The notes under the pieces were generated by a model, which had not been told where the DNA came from, ran no database searches, and worked only from the letters and a program-made list of their open reading frames with translations. This document shows positions 18,904 to 27,034 of a DNA stretch of 64,000 nt, one piece after another. A program made the position numbers and the translations under genes. This DNA comes from Novosphingobium pentaromativorans US6-1 (lineage in GTDB: Bacteria > Pseudomonadota > Alphaproteobacteria > Sphingomonadales > Sphingomonadaceae): NCBI RefSeq assembly GCF_000767465.1, contig NZ_CP009291.1, positions 2,125,501 through 2,189,500 on the forward strand, in the 5' to 3' direction. How positions within the stretch are numbered: the stretch's first letter is position 1; every line of letters starts with the position of its first letter.

Positions 18904-19602
18904 ATGGAACTGGAAATTCTCTTCGAAGACGGCGAAGCGCTCGTCATCGACAAGCCCGCAGGCCTGCCGCTCGACCGCCCCCGGGCCGGCGGGGTGAGCC
19001 TTGACGACTATATCGACACGCTCAAGCTGGGCTTCCAGCGTGAGCCCGCGCCCGTTCACCGCCTCGACCGCGACACCTCCGGCTGCCTGCTGCTGGCCCG
19101 CAATCCCAAGGCGCTCAAGCGCTTTGCCGCGGCGTTCGAGGAGCGCCTCGTCGAAAAGCGCTATCTCGGCATCGTGACCGGTGTTCCGGCCGATGACGAA
19201 GGCACGATCGCCCTGTCGCTGTCCAAGGTGAGCACGGCCAAGGACGGCTGGCGCATGATCCCGGCGCGCAAGGGCAAGCCCGCGGTGACGCACTGGCGCA
19301 AGCTCGACACGCGCGACGGCCTGACGCTTATCGAATTCCGCCCCGAAACCGGCCGGACCCACCAGATCCGCGTGCATGCCGCATCAGGCCTCGGCATGCC
19401 GCTGCTCGGCGATCCGGTCTATGGGACGAAGAAGGCCGGGGCACGGACCATGCTTCATGCTGCCGCCCTCACCGTTCCGCGCGGCGAGAAAGCCCCCATC
19501 GTCGCCATCGCCCCGCTTCCCGCAGACTTCGCCGCCCTCGGTTTCGTCGACCCCGGCTATGAAGACCTCGGCTCCGAAGACCTCAGCCCTGCCGATGAGT
19601 GA
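18904..19602 (+). CDS. RluA-family RNA pseudouridine synthase
   Basis: This 232-residue enzyme converts uridine to pseudouridine in rRNA or tRNA. The catalytic aspartate is in VHRLDRDTSGCLLLARN, with the accompanying KRYLGIVTG and GRTHQIRVHAASGLGMPLLGD motifs. It lacks an S4 domain and is short, resembling RluA/TruC-like single-domain enzymes, so the target base is open. The start at 18904 gives MELEILFEDGEALVIDKPAG, the usual N-terminus; an in-frame TTG lies one codon earlier. It overlaps the following arfB gene by 8 bases. Confidence 0.92.
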   Translation: MELEILFEDGEALVIDKPAGLPLDRPRAGGVSLDDYIDTLKLGFQREPAPVHRLDRDTSGCLLLARNPKALKRFAAAFEERLVEKRYLGIVTGVPADDEGTIALSLSKVSTAKDGWRMIPARKGKPAVTHWRKLDTRDGLTLIEFRPETGRTHQIRVHAASGLGMPLLGDPVYGTKKAGARTMLHAAALTVPRGEKAPIVAIAPLPADFAALGFVDPGYEDLGSEDLSPADE

Positions 19603-20005
19603 AGCGGTCGTCGAGCGCGCCAACGCCCTCGCGACCGAGTCTTTCATCGCCTCGGCCGGTCCGGGCGGCCAGAACGTCAACAAGGTGGCAACGGCGGTGC
19701 AGCTGCGCCTCGACGTCTATGCCCTGCGCTTGACCCCGCCGGTCTTCGCAAGGCTCAAGCAGCTCGCCGGAAGCCGCATGACCGGCAAGGGCGAACTGGT
19801 GCTCACCGCACGCACGTTCCGCACCCAGGAAGCCAATCGCGCCGATGCGCGCGAGCGCATGGCCGAACTGCTGCGCGAGGCGCACAAGCTGCCCGAGAAG
19901 CGCGCCAAGAGCCGCCTCAATCGCGTTGGCAAGACCCAGCGCCTGAAGGGCAAGAAAATCCGCGGCGCCGTGAAGGCCGGACGCGGCAAGGTGAGCTTCG
20001 ACTGA
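19595..20005 (+). CDS. arfB: Alternative ribosome-rescue factor ArfB (peptidyl-tRNA hydrolase, GGQ)
   Basis: This 136-residue, highly basic protein releases peptides from ribosomes stalled on non-stop mRNA. It carries the release-factor motif in ASAGPGGQNVNKVATAVQLR and the basic C-terminal tail (RLKGKKIRGAVKAGRGKVSFD region) that enters the empty mRNA channel. The ATG at 19595 lies inside the end of the pseudouridine synthase gene, so the two are coupled. Upstream in-frame starts would be inside that gene and give a non-homologous extension. The length matches E. coli ArfB/YaeJ (140). Confidence 0.94.
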   Translation: MSEAVVERANALATESFIASAGPGGQNVNKVATAVQLRLDVYALRLTPPVFARLKQLAGSRMTGKGELVLTARTFRTQEANRADARERMAELLREAHKLPEKRAKSRLNRVGKTQRLKGKKIRGAVKAGRGKVSFD

Positions 20006-20020
20006 GGTATTACGTCAGGC

Positions 20021-20233
20021 CTATTGGCTGCTGAGCGCTCCGGTGGCCGATTCTGCGGGAGCGTCGGTCGAATAGAGTGCCTCATCAGGCGGTCGGCGAT
20101 CGTCGAGCATTTCCGCTGCCTGATCGAGCGCGCGGGCCTCGCCGACGGTCACGCCGCCCGGACCGGGGTCATTCTCGCCCTTGCCGCATGCAGCAAGAAA
20201 CAGCACGGCGGCCAGCGGGACAAATCTGCGCAT
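20021..20233 (-). CDS. Small lipoprotein of unknown function
   Basis: This 70-residue protein begins MRRFVPLAAVLFLAACGKG, a lipoprotein signal peptide with the lipobox LAAC, so the mature part (about 54 residues, acidic, with LDQAAEMLDD) is anchored to a membrane. I recognise no domain. A TTG four codons upstream (20245) would overlap the stop of the DUF4112 gene (TTGA) and is an alternative start. It is convergent with arfB. Confidence 0.7.
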   Translation of the reverse strand: MRRFVPLAAVLFLAACGKGENDPGPGGVTVGEARALDQAAEMLDDRRPPDEALYSTDAPAESATGALSSQ

Positions 20234-20241
20234 CGATTTGC

Positions 20242-20631
20242 TCAACCCTCGATGATCCGGGTTTCGGGATGATGCTTGTCGAGGTGCTTGCGGATGATCC
20301 TGAGATTGCGACTGTTCGAGCGGAACACGAAGTCGAAGGCATCGCCCACCAGCGGGACTGCGCCAAGCGCGGTGTCAACGCCGACATTGGCGGTCATGCG
20401 CGCAAGTTGCCACTTCGACATGCCCAGGTTGCGGGCTTCCCAGACGAGGTACATGCCCAGCGCCGCACCGATCAGGTCGCCGGCGATGGGGACCAGGCCG
20501 ACGATGGCGTCAAGACCGACCTTGTAGCGGATGCCGGGCACTTCGAAGGCCCGCTCGAGGACCAGTTCCAGCGCCTCGATGCGGCGGCGGATCGACATCG
20601 GATCGGTGCCAATCGGCAGTTCCATGTTCAT
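20242..20631 (-). CDS. DUF4112 domain-containing membrane protein
   Basis: This protein of about 129 residues matches DUF4112 (PDAIVGLVPIAGDL-like segment here VGLDAIVGLVPIAGDLIGAA, and TALGAVPLVGDAFDFVFRS). It has two hydrophobic segments and is probably an inner-membrane protein; the function is unknown. I start it at an ATG (MNMELPIGTDPM) with GGAGAG about 12 bases upstream; a TTG at 20661 would add ten residues. The small lipoprotein gene follows with little or no gap, so they form an operon. Confidence 0.85.
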   Translation of the reverse strand: MNMELPIGTDPMSIRRRIEALELVLERAFEVPGIRYKVGLDAIVGLVPIAGDLIGAALGMYLVWEARNLGMSKWQLARMTANVGVDTALGAVPLVGDAFDFVFRSNSRNLRIIRKHLDKHHPETRIIEG

Positions 20632-20699
20632 GCGCCGCGCGGAATTCTCTCCGATCGCCAAGGCTCGGCTACTCCTTCTGGTTGCCTTTGCTCAACCTC

Positions 20700-22238
20700 T
20701 TATCTGGGGAGCCATGCCAGGGGCATCAAGGGATGCCACCCCCAGCTGTTGGTGGCAAAGCCATCGACGCTGCCGCGCACCAGCGACCAGCGGATCGGCG
20801 AACCGAAGGGAATATAGACGTTTTCCGCAGTCAGTTCCGCCTCGGCCTCGGTCATCAGGGCGGCGCGTTCTTCCGGCGTCGTCGCTGCAAGGGCCTCGCT
20901 GACACGCGCATCCGCCTCCTGCGAGCACAGCCCGAATTTCGCACGGCAGGACAAGTGGTTGAGGTACCAGACCGCCCGGGGATAGCGCGCGACGTCGTCG
21001 ACGAGCGCCAGGTCTGCCGTATCGCCACTCTCCGCCTTTTCGAGGCGCAGCCCGATCGCCGCGAAATCGCTGCCGAGCTTCTCGAGAAGAATGTCGGACC
21101 CCTCACCTTGCGGAAGCCAGATGCTGATCTGCGGCCCGGCCGCCGCTCCGTCACCCGAGCCGGTCTCTGCCCTGCCCGCCTTCTTTTCCTTGTCGCCGTC
21201 CTTCTTTGCGGACGCCTGCCAGATGCGAACGCGCGCGGCGGCTACGGCACGCCGCTCTTCCAATGACTGTTCGCTCCAGCGCTCGCCGATAGTGCCGAGA
21301 TCGCCGTCGAGACTGGGCGTGACGATCCGGGTCGTGGGCTTCCAGCCGCCGAGGCGGAACTGCTCGATCAACGCATCCCTGTCGATTGCCATCGCCAGCG
21401 CCTCGCGATTGGCCGGATCGGCAAGGAAGCCCTTGTCATTCATGACCTGAAGCCCGAACAACCCGACCACCGGATCGAGCTGGATCGTCCCGCGCAGGAT
21501 GCCAACCGAACGGGTCAGCGGAAAGTCCTCGATCCGTCCGCCGAGGACAAGGTCCGCCTTGCCGTCGTTAAAGCGCTGGACCGCTTCGGGCCCGCTGAGC
21601 GAAAGCAGGTCGATGTTGCGGGTGCGCTTGTCCCAGTTCTGGATTTCGGGCAGGCCCAGCGTCGATGGATCGATCGGCGTCAGGCGCGCGACGTCGCCGA
21701 TCTTCTTCATGCGCATCGGACCATTGCCCTCCTTGTCCTCGTAGAGGCCGAGTTCAGGCTGAGCGAGAAGCTGAAGCAGGTAGGGCATCGGACGCTGGAG
21801 ACGGATCTCGATGACGCGACCGGCCATGACGCGCACTTCGTCGATCCCATCCAGATCGAGCGAGAAGGTCGTGCGCCGCAGGGATTTCAGGGCAGTATCG
21901 AGGGCCTTCTTCGCCGATTCCGCCGAGATCGGATCGCCCGAGGCCCAATCCCCGTCGCGCAGGCGGAAGATGTAGCTCTGGCCGTCGTCGGTCACGATCC
22001 AGCGGTCGGCCAGCGCGGGGATCACCCGCCCCTTTTCGTCGAATGCGACAAGGCCTTCTACCGTCGCGGCGCGGATCAACTGGCCGGATGCCGTCACTTC
22101 CTTGCCGGACTGGAACGGATCGTCGGCCTCCCCAATCACCGCCACATTCAGTGTCGAATTGTCGAAGCCGCTGCAGCCGCCCATCGTCAGCGCGACCAGG
22201 GGGGCAAGGGCCCGGAAGGCTTTGCGCGTGGGGAGCAT
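20700..22238 (-). CDS. ABC-type peptide-binding lipoprotein (SBP_bac_5)
   Basis: This 512-residue protein is the periplasmic binding component of a dipeptide/oligopeptide (OppA/DppA) type transporter. It has a lipoprotein signal with lipobox MGGC, the SBP_bac_5 segments VAFDEKGRVIPALADRW and YIFRLRDGDWASGDPI, and ALAMAIDRDALIEQF. A Lys-, Glu- and Gly-rich low-complexity insert (about residues 340-370) interrupts the fold and is unusual. No permease or ATPase genes are adjacent, so it is an orphan; it may serve a transporter encoded elsewhere or have another binding role. Confidence 0.9.
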   Translation of the reverse strand: MLPTRKAFRALAPLVALTMGGCSGFDNSTLNVAVIGEADDPFQSGKEVTASGQLIRAATVEGLVAFDEKGRVIPALADRWIVTDDGQSYIFRLRDGDWASGDPISAESAKKALDTALKSLRRTTFSLDLDGIDEVRVMAGRVIEIRLQRPMPYLLQLLAQPELGLYEDKEGNGPMRMKKIGDVARLTPIDPSTLGLPEIQNWDKRTRNIDLLSLSGPEAVQRFNDGKADLVLGGRIEDFPLTRSVGILRGTIQLDPVVGLFGLQVMNDKGFLADPANREALAMAIDRDALIEQFRLGGWKPTTRIVTPSLDGDLGTIGERWSEQSLEERRAVAAARVRIWQASAKKDGDKEKKAGRAETGSGDGAAAGPQISIWLPQGEGSDILLEKLGSDFAAIGLRLEKAESGDTADLALVDDVARYPRAVWYLNHLSCRAKFGLCSQEADARVSEALAATTPEERAALMTEAEAELTAENVYIPFGSPIRWSLVRGSVDGFATNSWGWHPLMPLAWLPR

Positions 22239-22354
22239 GCTTGCCGGACTAATCGATTTCCGCCGCGCCGCAAATGCGCAAGCGACGATTTCGCACGAAA
22301 GTCTCGATCTTGTGGGAAAAACGCCTCTGCCCTGCGATGGCTGGCGGACAGGAA

Positions 22355-22729
22355 TCAGATCTTGCGCAGCCCCTTCACGCCCGTAACCGGCGGCTGGTGA
22401 TTGCGCACGAAACGCGGCGAGGGATCTTCGCCGATGCTGACCGGCGCACGCGCCAGTTTCGGATCGATGTCATCCTGAAAGGCGACGCCGAAGCGATTTT
22501 CCTGCACCCAGGCAACTGTCCCGTCGACCCAGCCGACATTGCGGATGCTGACCGAGACCTTCGATCCGCGCACCACGCGGACCGTGCCTTCGCCCATCAT
22601 CCCGCCAGCGGAGAGGTTGCGCACCTTGATGCGGAATTCGCCGTCGAGGCCATCGACACGCAGATCGGCCAGCAGAAACAGGCTGTCGCGCGCGATCTGC
22701 CGATTTTCGCCTTTGATCATAAGCTCCAT
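22355..22729 (-). CDS. PilZ domain protein (probable c-di-GMP receptor)
   Basis: This protein of about 124 residues is a stand-alone PilZ domain. The two binding motifs are present as ENRQIARD (RxxxR) and RNLSAGGMM (D/NxSxxG). Such proteins bind cyclic di-GMP and act by partner binding. I start at the ATG at 22729 (MELMIKGENRQ); an upstream ATG (22777) would add 16 residues with no PilZ similarity. It lies between the peptide-binding lipoprotein and dksA genes on the same strand. A diguanylate cyclase is encoded at 4.6-6.3 kb. Confidence 0.86.
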   Translation of the reverse strand: MELMIKGENRQIARDSLFLLADLRVDGLDGEFRIKVRNLSAGGMMGEGTVRVVRGSKVSVSIRNVGWVDGTVAWVQENRFGVAFQDDIDPKLARAPVSIGEDPSPRFVRNHQPPVTGVKGLRKI

Positions 22730-22814
22730 CCAGTGCCGGTAATGCCAGTACAAACAGATACTTGCACGAGCAGACACGTTACCTGACGAAGGTTAGTCCC
22801 GAGTGACGAAAAAA

Positions 22815-22860
22815 GAGTTAACGGCACGGTAATCCCTCAGGCGAGATGAACTACCGTGCC
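22815..22860 (-). terminator. Probable dksA transcription terminator
   Basis: A perfect nine-base stem (GGCACGGTA at 22823-22831 with TACCGTGCC at 22852-22860) lies directly after the dksA stop. Read on the minus strand it is followed within eight bases by a run of six T. The 20-base loop is long for an intrinsic terminator, so strength is uncertain. Confidence 0.65.
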
Positions 22861-22868
22861 AGAATGGG

Positions 22869-23327
22869 TCAGTCGTCGCGGGAGATCTTTTCGCGGCGCT
22901 CGTGCGCTTCCTGCGCCTCGACGGTCATGGTCGCGATCGGACGTGCCTCGAGTCGGCCGAGGCCGATCGGTTCGCCGGTCACTTCGCAGAAGCCATATTC
23001 GCCTTCCTCGATCCGGCGCAGGGCGGAATCGATCTTGGCGATCAGCTTGCGCTGACGGTCGCGGGTGCGCAGTTCGATACCCCAGTCGGTCTCGCTCGAC
23101 GCGCGATCGTTGAGGTCCGGCTCGCGAATCGGACCGTCCTGCAACTGCTGCAGGGTGCCTGCAGAAGCGTCGAGGATCAGCCGTTTCCAGGCCATGAGCA
23201 GCCGGCGGAAATAATCCTGCTGCGCTTCGCACATGTAGGGTTCGTCAGGTTCGGCGACATAAGAGCCGCCAAGGACGCGCCTTGCTTTCGAAAGCACATC
23301 AATTTCATCAGACAGGGCCGTTGCCAT
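22869..23327 (-). CDS. dksA: RNA polymerase-binding transcription factor DksA (cysteine-poor type)
   Basis: DksA binds the secondary channel of RNA polymerase and, with ppGpp, adjusts transcription in the stringent response. The 152-residue protein has the coiled-coil region (about 20-105, ending RKLIAKIDSALRRIEEGEYG) and the C-terminal finger. The finger reads FCEVTGEPIGLGRLEARP: only the first zinc cysteine remains, as is usual in alphaproteobacterial DksA. ATG at 23327 (MATALSDEID) has GGAGA at proper spacing. The frame is open upstream without homology. Confidence 0.93.
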   Translation of the reverse strand: MATALSDEIDVLSKARRVLGGSYVAEPDEPYMCEAQQDYFRRLLMAWKRLILDASAGTLQQLQDGPIREPDLNDRASSETDWGIELRTRDRQRKLIAKIDSALRRIEEGEYGFCEVTGEPIGLGRLEARPIATMTVEAQEAHERREKISRDD

Positions 23328-23623
23328 CCAGAGAATCTCCGCACGTATGCCCCGAACCTTCATCGCCCTGCGGCCCCGGTTTTTCCGGTAACCTCTCGAA
23401 GATCCGCGGTTGGTCGCGCCTATAAATGCGCGGTATGCGCGGCACAAGGGCAGATGCACCCCCTTCCACAAAAAACGTGAATCCAGCTTCGAAACGGCGC
23501 GGGTTCGCGAGGGCATGCGCAAAGTTCCACAAACAACGTTAACGGTTTGTTGACCATCACTGGTCCAGCCTAGCCGTGTCGAACTGCCAAAACGGGCTTT
23601 GTTGGACAGGGGGGTATCGGAAG
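23328..23623. other. Divergent intergenic region, dksA / Sel1-like gene
   Basis: This 296-base region separates two divergent genes and must hold both promoters. A TTAA-N7-TTGA element at 23539-23553 is one base from the CtrA box TTAA-N7-TTAA and lies about 70 bases before the Sel1-like gene. No small gene is evident. Confidence 0.4.
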
Positions 23624-23962
23624 ATGCAAACTGTTTGGATCAAGAACGACGCATTCACCAGCGCTTCGGCCGCGGATATCGAAGCTGAAGACCTGCTGGT
23701 CGCCAATTGCCTTGCGGCTGCGTCGCAAGGAGACGTTTCCGCCTATTTCGATCTCGGAGTCGCATATTCAACGGGCAGCCACGGCGCCGCCTGCGACCTG
23801 ATCGAAGCGCACAAGTGGTTCAACCTCGCCGCCGTAGCCGGTCACGAGGAAGCCGCTACCTGCCGCGCGGAAGTCGCCGACGAAATGACGGCGCGCGAAA
23901 TCGCCGAAGCCCAGCGCCGCGCGCGCGAATGGCTCTCGGCCTCGATGCGCCGCGCCGCATAG
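23624..23962 (+). CDS. Sel1-repeat-like small protein
   Basis: This 112-residue protein contains about one and a half Sel1/TPR-like helical repeats (GDVSAYFDLGVAYSTG and EAHKWFNLAAVAGHEEA), a fold used for protein-protein contacts. There is no signal peptide, so it is probably cytoplasmic. The start at 23624 follows an AGGGGGG stretch at suitable spacing; a start at 23576 would add 16 non-homologous residues. The partner is unknown. It is convergent with the FemAB-like gene. Confidence 0.75.
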   Translation: MQTVWIKNDAFTSASAADIEAEDLLVANCLAAASQGDVSAYFDLGVAYSTGSHGAACDLIEAHKWFNLAAVAGHEEAATCRAEVADEMTAREIAEAQRRAREWLSASMRRAA

Positions 23963-23996
23963 AGTACGGCGCGACGGACCGGAACTGCCTTCCGGT

Positions 23997-25133
23997 TCAG
24001 GCCTTGCGGTAGGGCGCTCTCTCGCCCAGCCACAGCTGGTCCTGGGCAATCCCGGCGCGTTCCCGCTCAAGGTACTCGGCAATCGCCTCGCGCAGGCCGT
24101 CGTGGACGATGTAGTGCGCCGAAACCGTGCGCACCGGCTCATAGCCACGCGCCAGCTTGTGCCCGCCCTGGGCCCCGGCCTCTACGCGAGAGAGGCCCAG
24201 CGCGATCGCCGCATCGATCGCCTGATAGTAGCATAGCTCGAAGTGCAGGAACGGCTTGTCGATCCGCGCGCCCCAGTAGCGACCGTAGAGCGCCTCGTCG
24301 CCGATGAAGTTCAGCGCACCGGCCACCGGCTCGCCGTCCATGAAGGCCAGTACCAGCAGAATGCGGTCCGCCATCGTCTTGCCCATGAGCGTGAAGGCCG
24401 ATCGCGTCAGGTAAGGCCGCCCCCACTTGCGGGCGCCGGTGTCCTGATAGAACTCCCAGAACGCGTCCCAGTGCTCCTCGCGGATGTTCTCGCCGCGCAG
24501 GGTGCGAATCTCGACGCCCTCCTGCGCCTTCGCGCGCTCCTTGCGGATATCCTTGCGCTTGCGCGACGACAGCGCGGCCAGGAATTCCTCGAAGTCCGCA
24601 TACTCGCGGTTTTCCCAGTGGAACTGGATATCCTCGCGCAGGAGCCAACCGGCCTTCTCGAAGTGCGGGACCTGCGCAGGCTCGATGAAAGTGGCATGGG
24701 CGGAGGAAAAACCGTTGTCCCGGCACAGCGTTTCCGCCGCGCGCAGCAGTGGCAATGTCAGTTCGGGATGCGGCGTCAGCAGGCGCGGGCCGGTTGCCGG
24801 GGTGAAGGGCACGGCGATCTGCAGCTTGGGATAGTACTCGCCCCCGGCCCGGTGCCAGGCATCGGCCCAGGCATGGTCGAAGACATATTCGCCCTGGCTG
24901 TGCTGCTTGAGATAGGACGGCAAGGCTGCGGCAAGGCTTCCGTTCGGCCCTTCGATAGTGATCGGGACCGGTTGCCAGCCGCTGCGCCCGCCGACACTGC
25001 CCGATTCCTCGAGCGCGCTGAGAAAGGCGTGGGAAACGAAGGGGTTGCCGCCCCCGGCAAGGGCATCCCACTCACCAGCGGGAAGCGCCCCGATGGCGGA
25101 ATGGATTCTCGCAGTGAATTCGCCTTCGCTCAC
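23997..25133 (-). CDS. FemAB-like GNAT-fold acyltransferase (COG3146)
   Basis: This 378-residue cytoplasmic protein belongs to the FemAB-like/peptidogalycan family (GNAT fold). Recognisable segments include NPFVSHAFLSALEESGSVG at the start, GEYVFDHAWADAWHRAG, and the C-terminal ARGYEPVRTVSAHYI. The family is widespread in alphaproteobacteria, but its substrate is not known with certainty. It is the last gene of a five-gene minus-strand operon; its start overlaps the end of the phosphodiesterase gene by four bases. Confidence 0.9.
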   Translation of the reverse strand: MSEGEFTARIHSAIGALPAGEWDALAGGGNPFVSHAFLSALEESGSVGGRSGWQPVPITIEGPNGSLAAALPSYLKQHSQGEYVFDHAWADAWHRAGGEYYPKLQIAVPFTPATGPRLLTPHPELTLPLLRAAETLCRDNGFSSAHATFIEPAQVPHFEKAGWLLREDIQFHWENREYADFEEFLAALSSRKRKDIRKERAKAQEGVEIRTLRGENIREEHWDAFWEFYQDTGARKWGRPYLTRSAFTLMGKTMADRILLVLAFMDGEPVAGALNFIGDEALYGRYWGARIDKPFLHFELCYYQAIDAAIALGLSRVEAGAQGGHKLARGYEPVRTVSAHYIVHDGLREAIAEYLERERAGIAQDQLWLGERAPYRKA

Positions 25134-25927
25134 GCTGCCGCGCCCGCTCCTTTCTCTGCCACCACGACGCCTTCGAAGATCGGGGCATCGGCGTGGACCG
25201 CCGCACGATCGCGATGTTCGGCCGAACGCACCGTCCAGGTGGCGACCGGAATGCCCCGCCGCCGCTGGCTCGCAGCGAACCTGCTGGGCAGATCGCGGAT
25301 GTCGTAGGCCAGAAAATCGGGTCTGGCGTGCCAGAGTGCAAGATGCCTGCGGATCCTCCCCGGAAGGGCGCGATCTTCCCCCTCGGTCACGACAAGGCCG
25401 CGCACGGTGTGCGGCGAGTGCCTGCGAAACCAGCCCGCGACGCGCGGATCGAAGCTCATCACTCCGTGCGCGCCGGTGTAGCCTTCCAGCACGCGGCGCA
25501 CGGCCAGGCAGGTCGCGGCCACGCGTTGCTCCCGGCTCGACTTCACCTCGATCAGAATCGGCACCTGCCCGTCGACGAGCTTGAGGACCTGCCGCAGGGT
25601 CGGGATCGTTTGCGCCGTTCCCGACAGCTGCATGGCGCCGAGCTGGGCCGCGCTGCGCCGGGCCACCGGCCCGCTCTCCTGCGTCAGTCTATCGAGGTCG
25701 AAGTCATGAAAGACGACCGGTTGGCCGTCCCCCGAACGCTGCACGTCGCACTCGATCCCGTAACCGCCGGCAATCGCATGTTCGATGGCAGCGCAGGAAT
25801 TCTCGGGCACGCCCGGCGCATGAAGCCCGCGATGGGCGTAGCTATGCGCGCCGACCCACGCGACCTTGCGCGGTTCGGGAGCCGGCGCAAACCAGCGATC
25901 AAGCAGGGCGAAGGGCAACAACGGCAT
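25130..25927 (-). CDS. Glycerophosphodiester phosphodiesterase family protein
   Basis: This protein of about 265 residues has the GDPD TIM-barrel motifs: SYAHRGLHAPGVPENS, then IECDVQRSGDGQPVVFHD with the catalytic Glu/Asp/His set. It probably hydrolyses glycerophosphodiesters to glycerol-3-phosphate and an alcohol. No signal peptide is evident, so it should be cytoplasmic. I use the ATG at 25927 (MPLLPFALLDRW), which overlaps the end of the RidA gene by 29 bases; an ATG at 25984 would add 19 unconvincing residues. It overlaps the FemAB-like gene by four bases. Confidence 0.9.
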   Translation of the reverse strand: MPLLPFALLDRWFAPAPEPRKVAWVGAHSYAHRGLHAPGVPENSCAAIEHAIAGGYGIECDVQRSGDGQPVVFHDFDLDRLTQESGPVARRSAAQLGAMQLSGTAQTIPTLRQVLKLVDGQVPILIEVKSSREQRVAATCLAVRRVLEGYTGAHGVMSFDPRVAGWFRRHSPHTVRGLVVTEGEDRALPGRIRRHLALWHARPDFLAYDIRDLPSRFAASQRRRGIPVATWTVRSAEHRDRAAVHADAPIFEGVVVAEKGAGAAA

Positions 25928-26363
25928 CCACTTCGACGGCGGCGCCGAGCGGAAGTACCGGCACGCCGACCGCGCTTCGCGCATGCTGCCCGGCTTCGCC
26001 GAAGACGGCAGCCATCAGCTCCGACGCGCCATTGGCGACCTTGGGCTGATCGGTGAAGTCGCCGGTGGAATTAACGAAGGCCCCGAGCTTCACCACGCGC
26101 TCGACCCGGTCGAGCGATCCGATCGCGGCCTTGAGCTGGGCGAGGATCATCACCCCGCAGGCCTGCGCGGCCTCGATGCCCTGCTCGAGCGAGACATCCT
26201 CGCCGAGGCGGCCGGTCACCAGCTTGCCCTCGACGAAAGGCAACTGGCCCGAGACATAAGCCACGTCGCCGGAAACGACGACGGGGACATAGGCGGCAAC
26301 GGGTGCCGCCGGTTGAGGCAGGACGAGGCCAAGCTGTTCAAGGCGGGCGTCGATTTCACTCAT
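25899..26363 (-). CDS. RidA family protein (reactive enamine/imine deaminase)
   Basis: This 154-residue protein is of the RidA/YjgF/UK114 family, which hydrolyses reactive 2-aminoacrylate-type intermediates. It has DVAYVSGQLPFVEGKLVTG near the N-terminus and GVPVLPLGAAVEVDAVVAL at the end. The position usually holding the catalytic Arg of true RidA (near residue 105) reads HARSAVGV, which lies in the expected place. It overlaps the HAD hydrolase gene upstream by four bases and the phosphodiesterase gene downstream. Confidence 0.92.
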   Translation of the reverse strand: MSEIDARLEQLGLVLPQPAAPVAAYVPVVVSGDVAYVSGQLPFVEGKLVTGRLGEDVSLEQGIEAAQACGVMILAQLKAAIGSLDRVERVVKLGAFVNSTGDFTDQPKVANGASELMAAVFGEAGQHARSAVGVPVLPLGAAVEVDAVVALRPA

Positions 26364-27034
26364 TTGTCTTCACTGTCCTTCGAAGTTTCGGCGGCCTGGG
26401 GAGCAGCCTCCGTGGGATTGACGAGGCGGTCGAGCAACCAGGGCAGTGCGCTGTCCCAATCGTCGATGCGGACATGCGCGTCCCCGGCCTTGTGGGCGCA
26501 GGGAATATGCGAGGCGATGCTCGGCTCCGCGCACAAGTGCAGCCGGCCGATGTCTGGGGCGACGTCGCGAACCGAGCCATGATGCACGGCCAGATCGTCG
26601 ATAAATACCGCCTGGCTCGGCGCATACTCATCGAGAATTGCCTTCAGCGCAGGCCCCTTCGGTCCCTGGTTGGTATAGACGCGCAGGTCGATGCCGTGGT
26701 CGGCAAGTTGCCGGGTGCGCGCTTCCTTGCGAAAATCCATGAGATTGGTGAGAACGAGGACGTCGGCATGTTCGGAGATGGTCCCGATCGCCGCAATCGC
26801 GCCCTCAACCGGGGTCTGCCGGTGCATCTGGCCGTCGAAGAACTTGTTGAGTAGACGCCAGGCGTCCTGTTCAGAAAGCGGCTCGTCGCTGTCGGCACGG
26901 CGCATCGACCGGTAGAAGTCGCTGCGGGCGAGATCGAAGGTCACGCCTTCATCCTCGGCCAGCCAGTCGCGAAAGTGCGTGACCATGTAGAGCAGCACTT
27001 CATCGCAGTCGGTAATAAGCAGGGGCTTTTTCAT
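26360..27034 (-). CDS. HAD-superfamily hydrolase
   Basis: This 224-residue cytoplasmic protein has the HAD signature: motif I LLITDCDEVLLYM (nucleophile Asp and acid/base Asp), motif II VLVLTNLMD, the Lys in GPKGPALKAI and motif IV AVFIDDLAVHH. Substrate is unknown; a small-molecule phosphatase is likely. The gene overlaps the DUF3572 gene and the RidA gene by four bases each, so all are translationally coupled. Confidence 0.88.
   Translation of the reverse strand: MKKPLLITDCDEVLLYMVTHFRDWLAEDEGVTFDLARSDFYRSMRRADSDEPLSEQDAWRLLNKFFDGQMHRQTPVEGAIAAIGTISEHADVLVLTNLMDFRKEARTRQLADHGIDLRVYTNQGPKGPALKAILDEYAPSQAVFIDDLAVHHGSVRDVAPDIGRLHLCAEPSIASHIPCAHKAGDAHVRIDDWDSALPWLLDRLVNPTEAAPQAAETSKDSEDK

Noticed and set aside
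23539..23553. Possible CtrA box TTAA-N7-TTGA upstream of the Sel1-like gene
   Set aside because: One mismatch to a short AT-rich motif is expected by chance; kept only as a remark in the intergenic entry.
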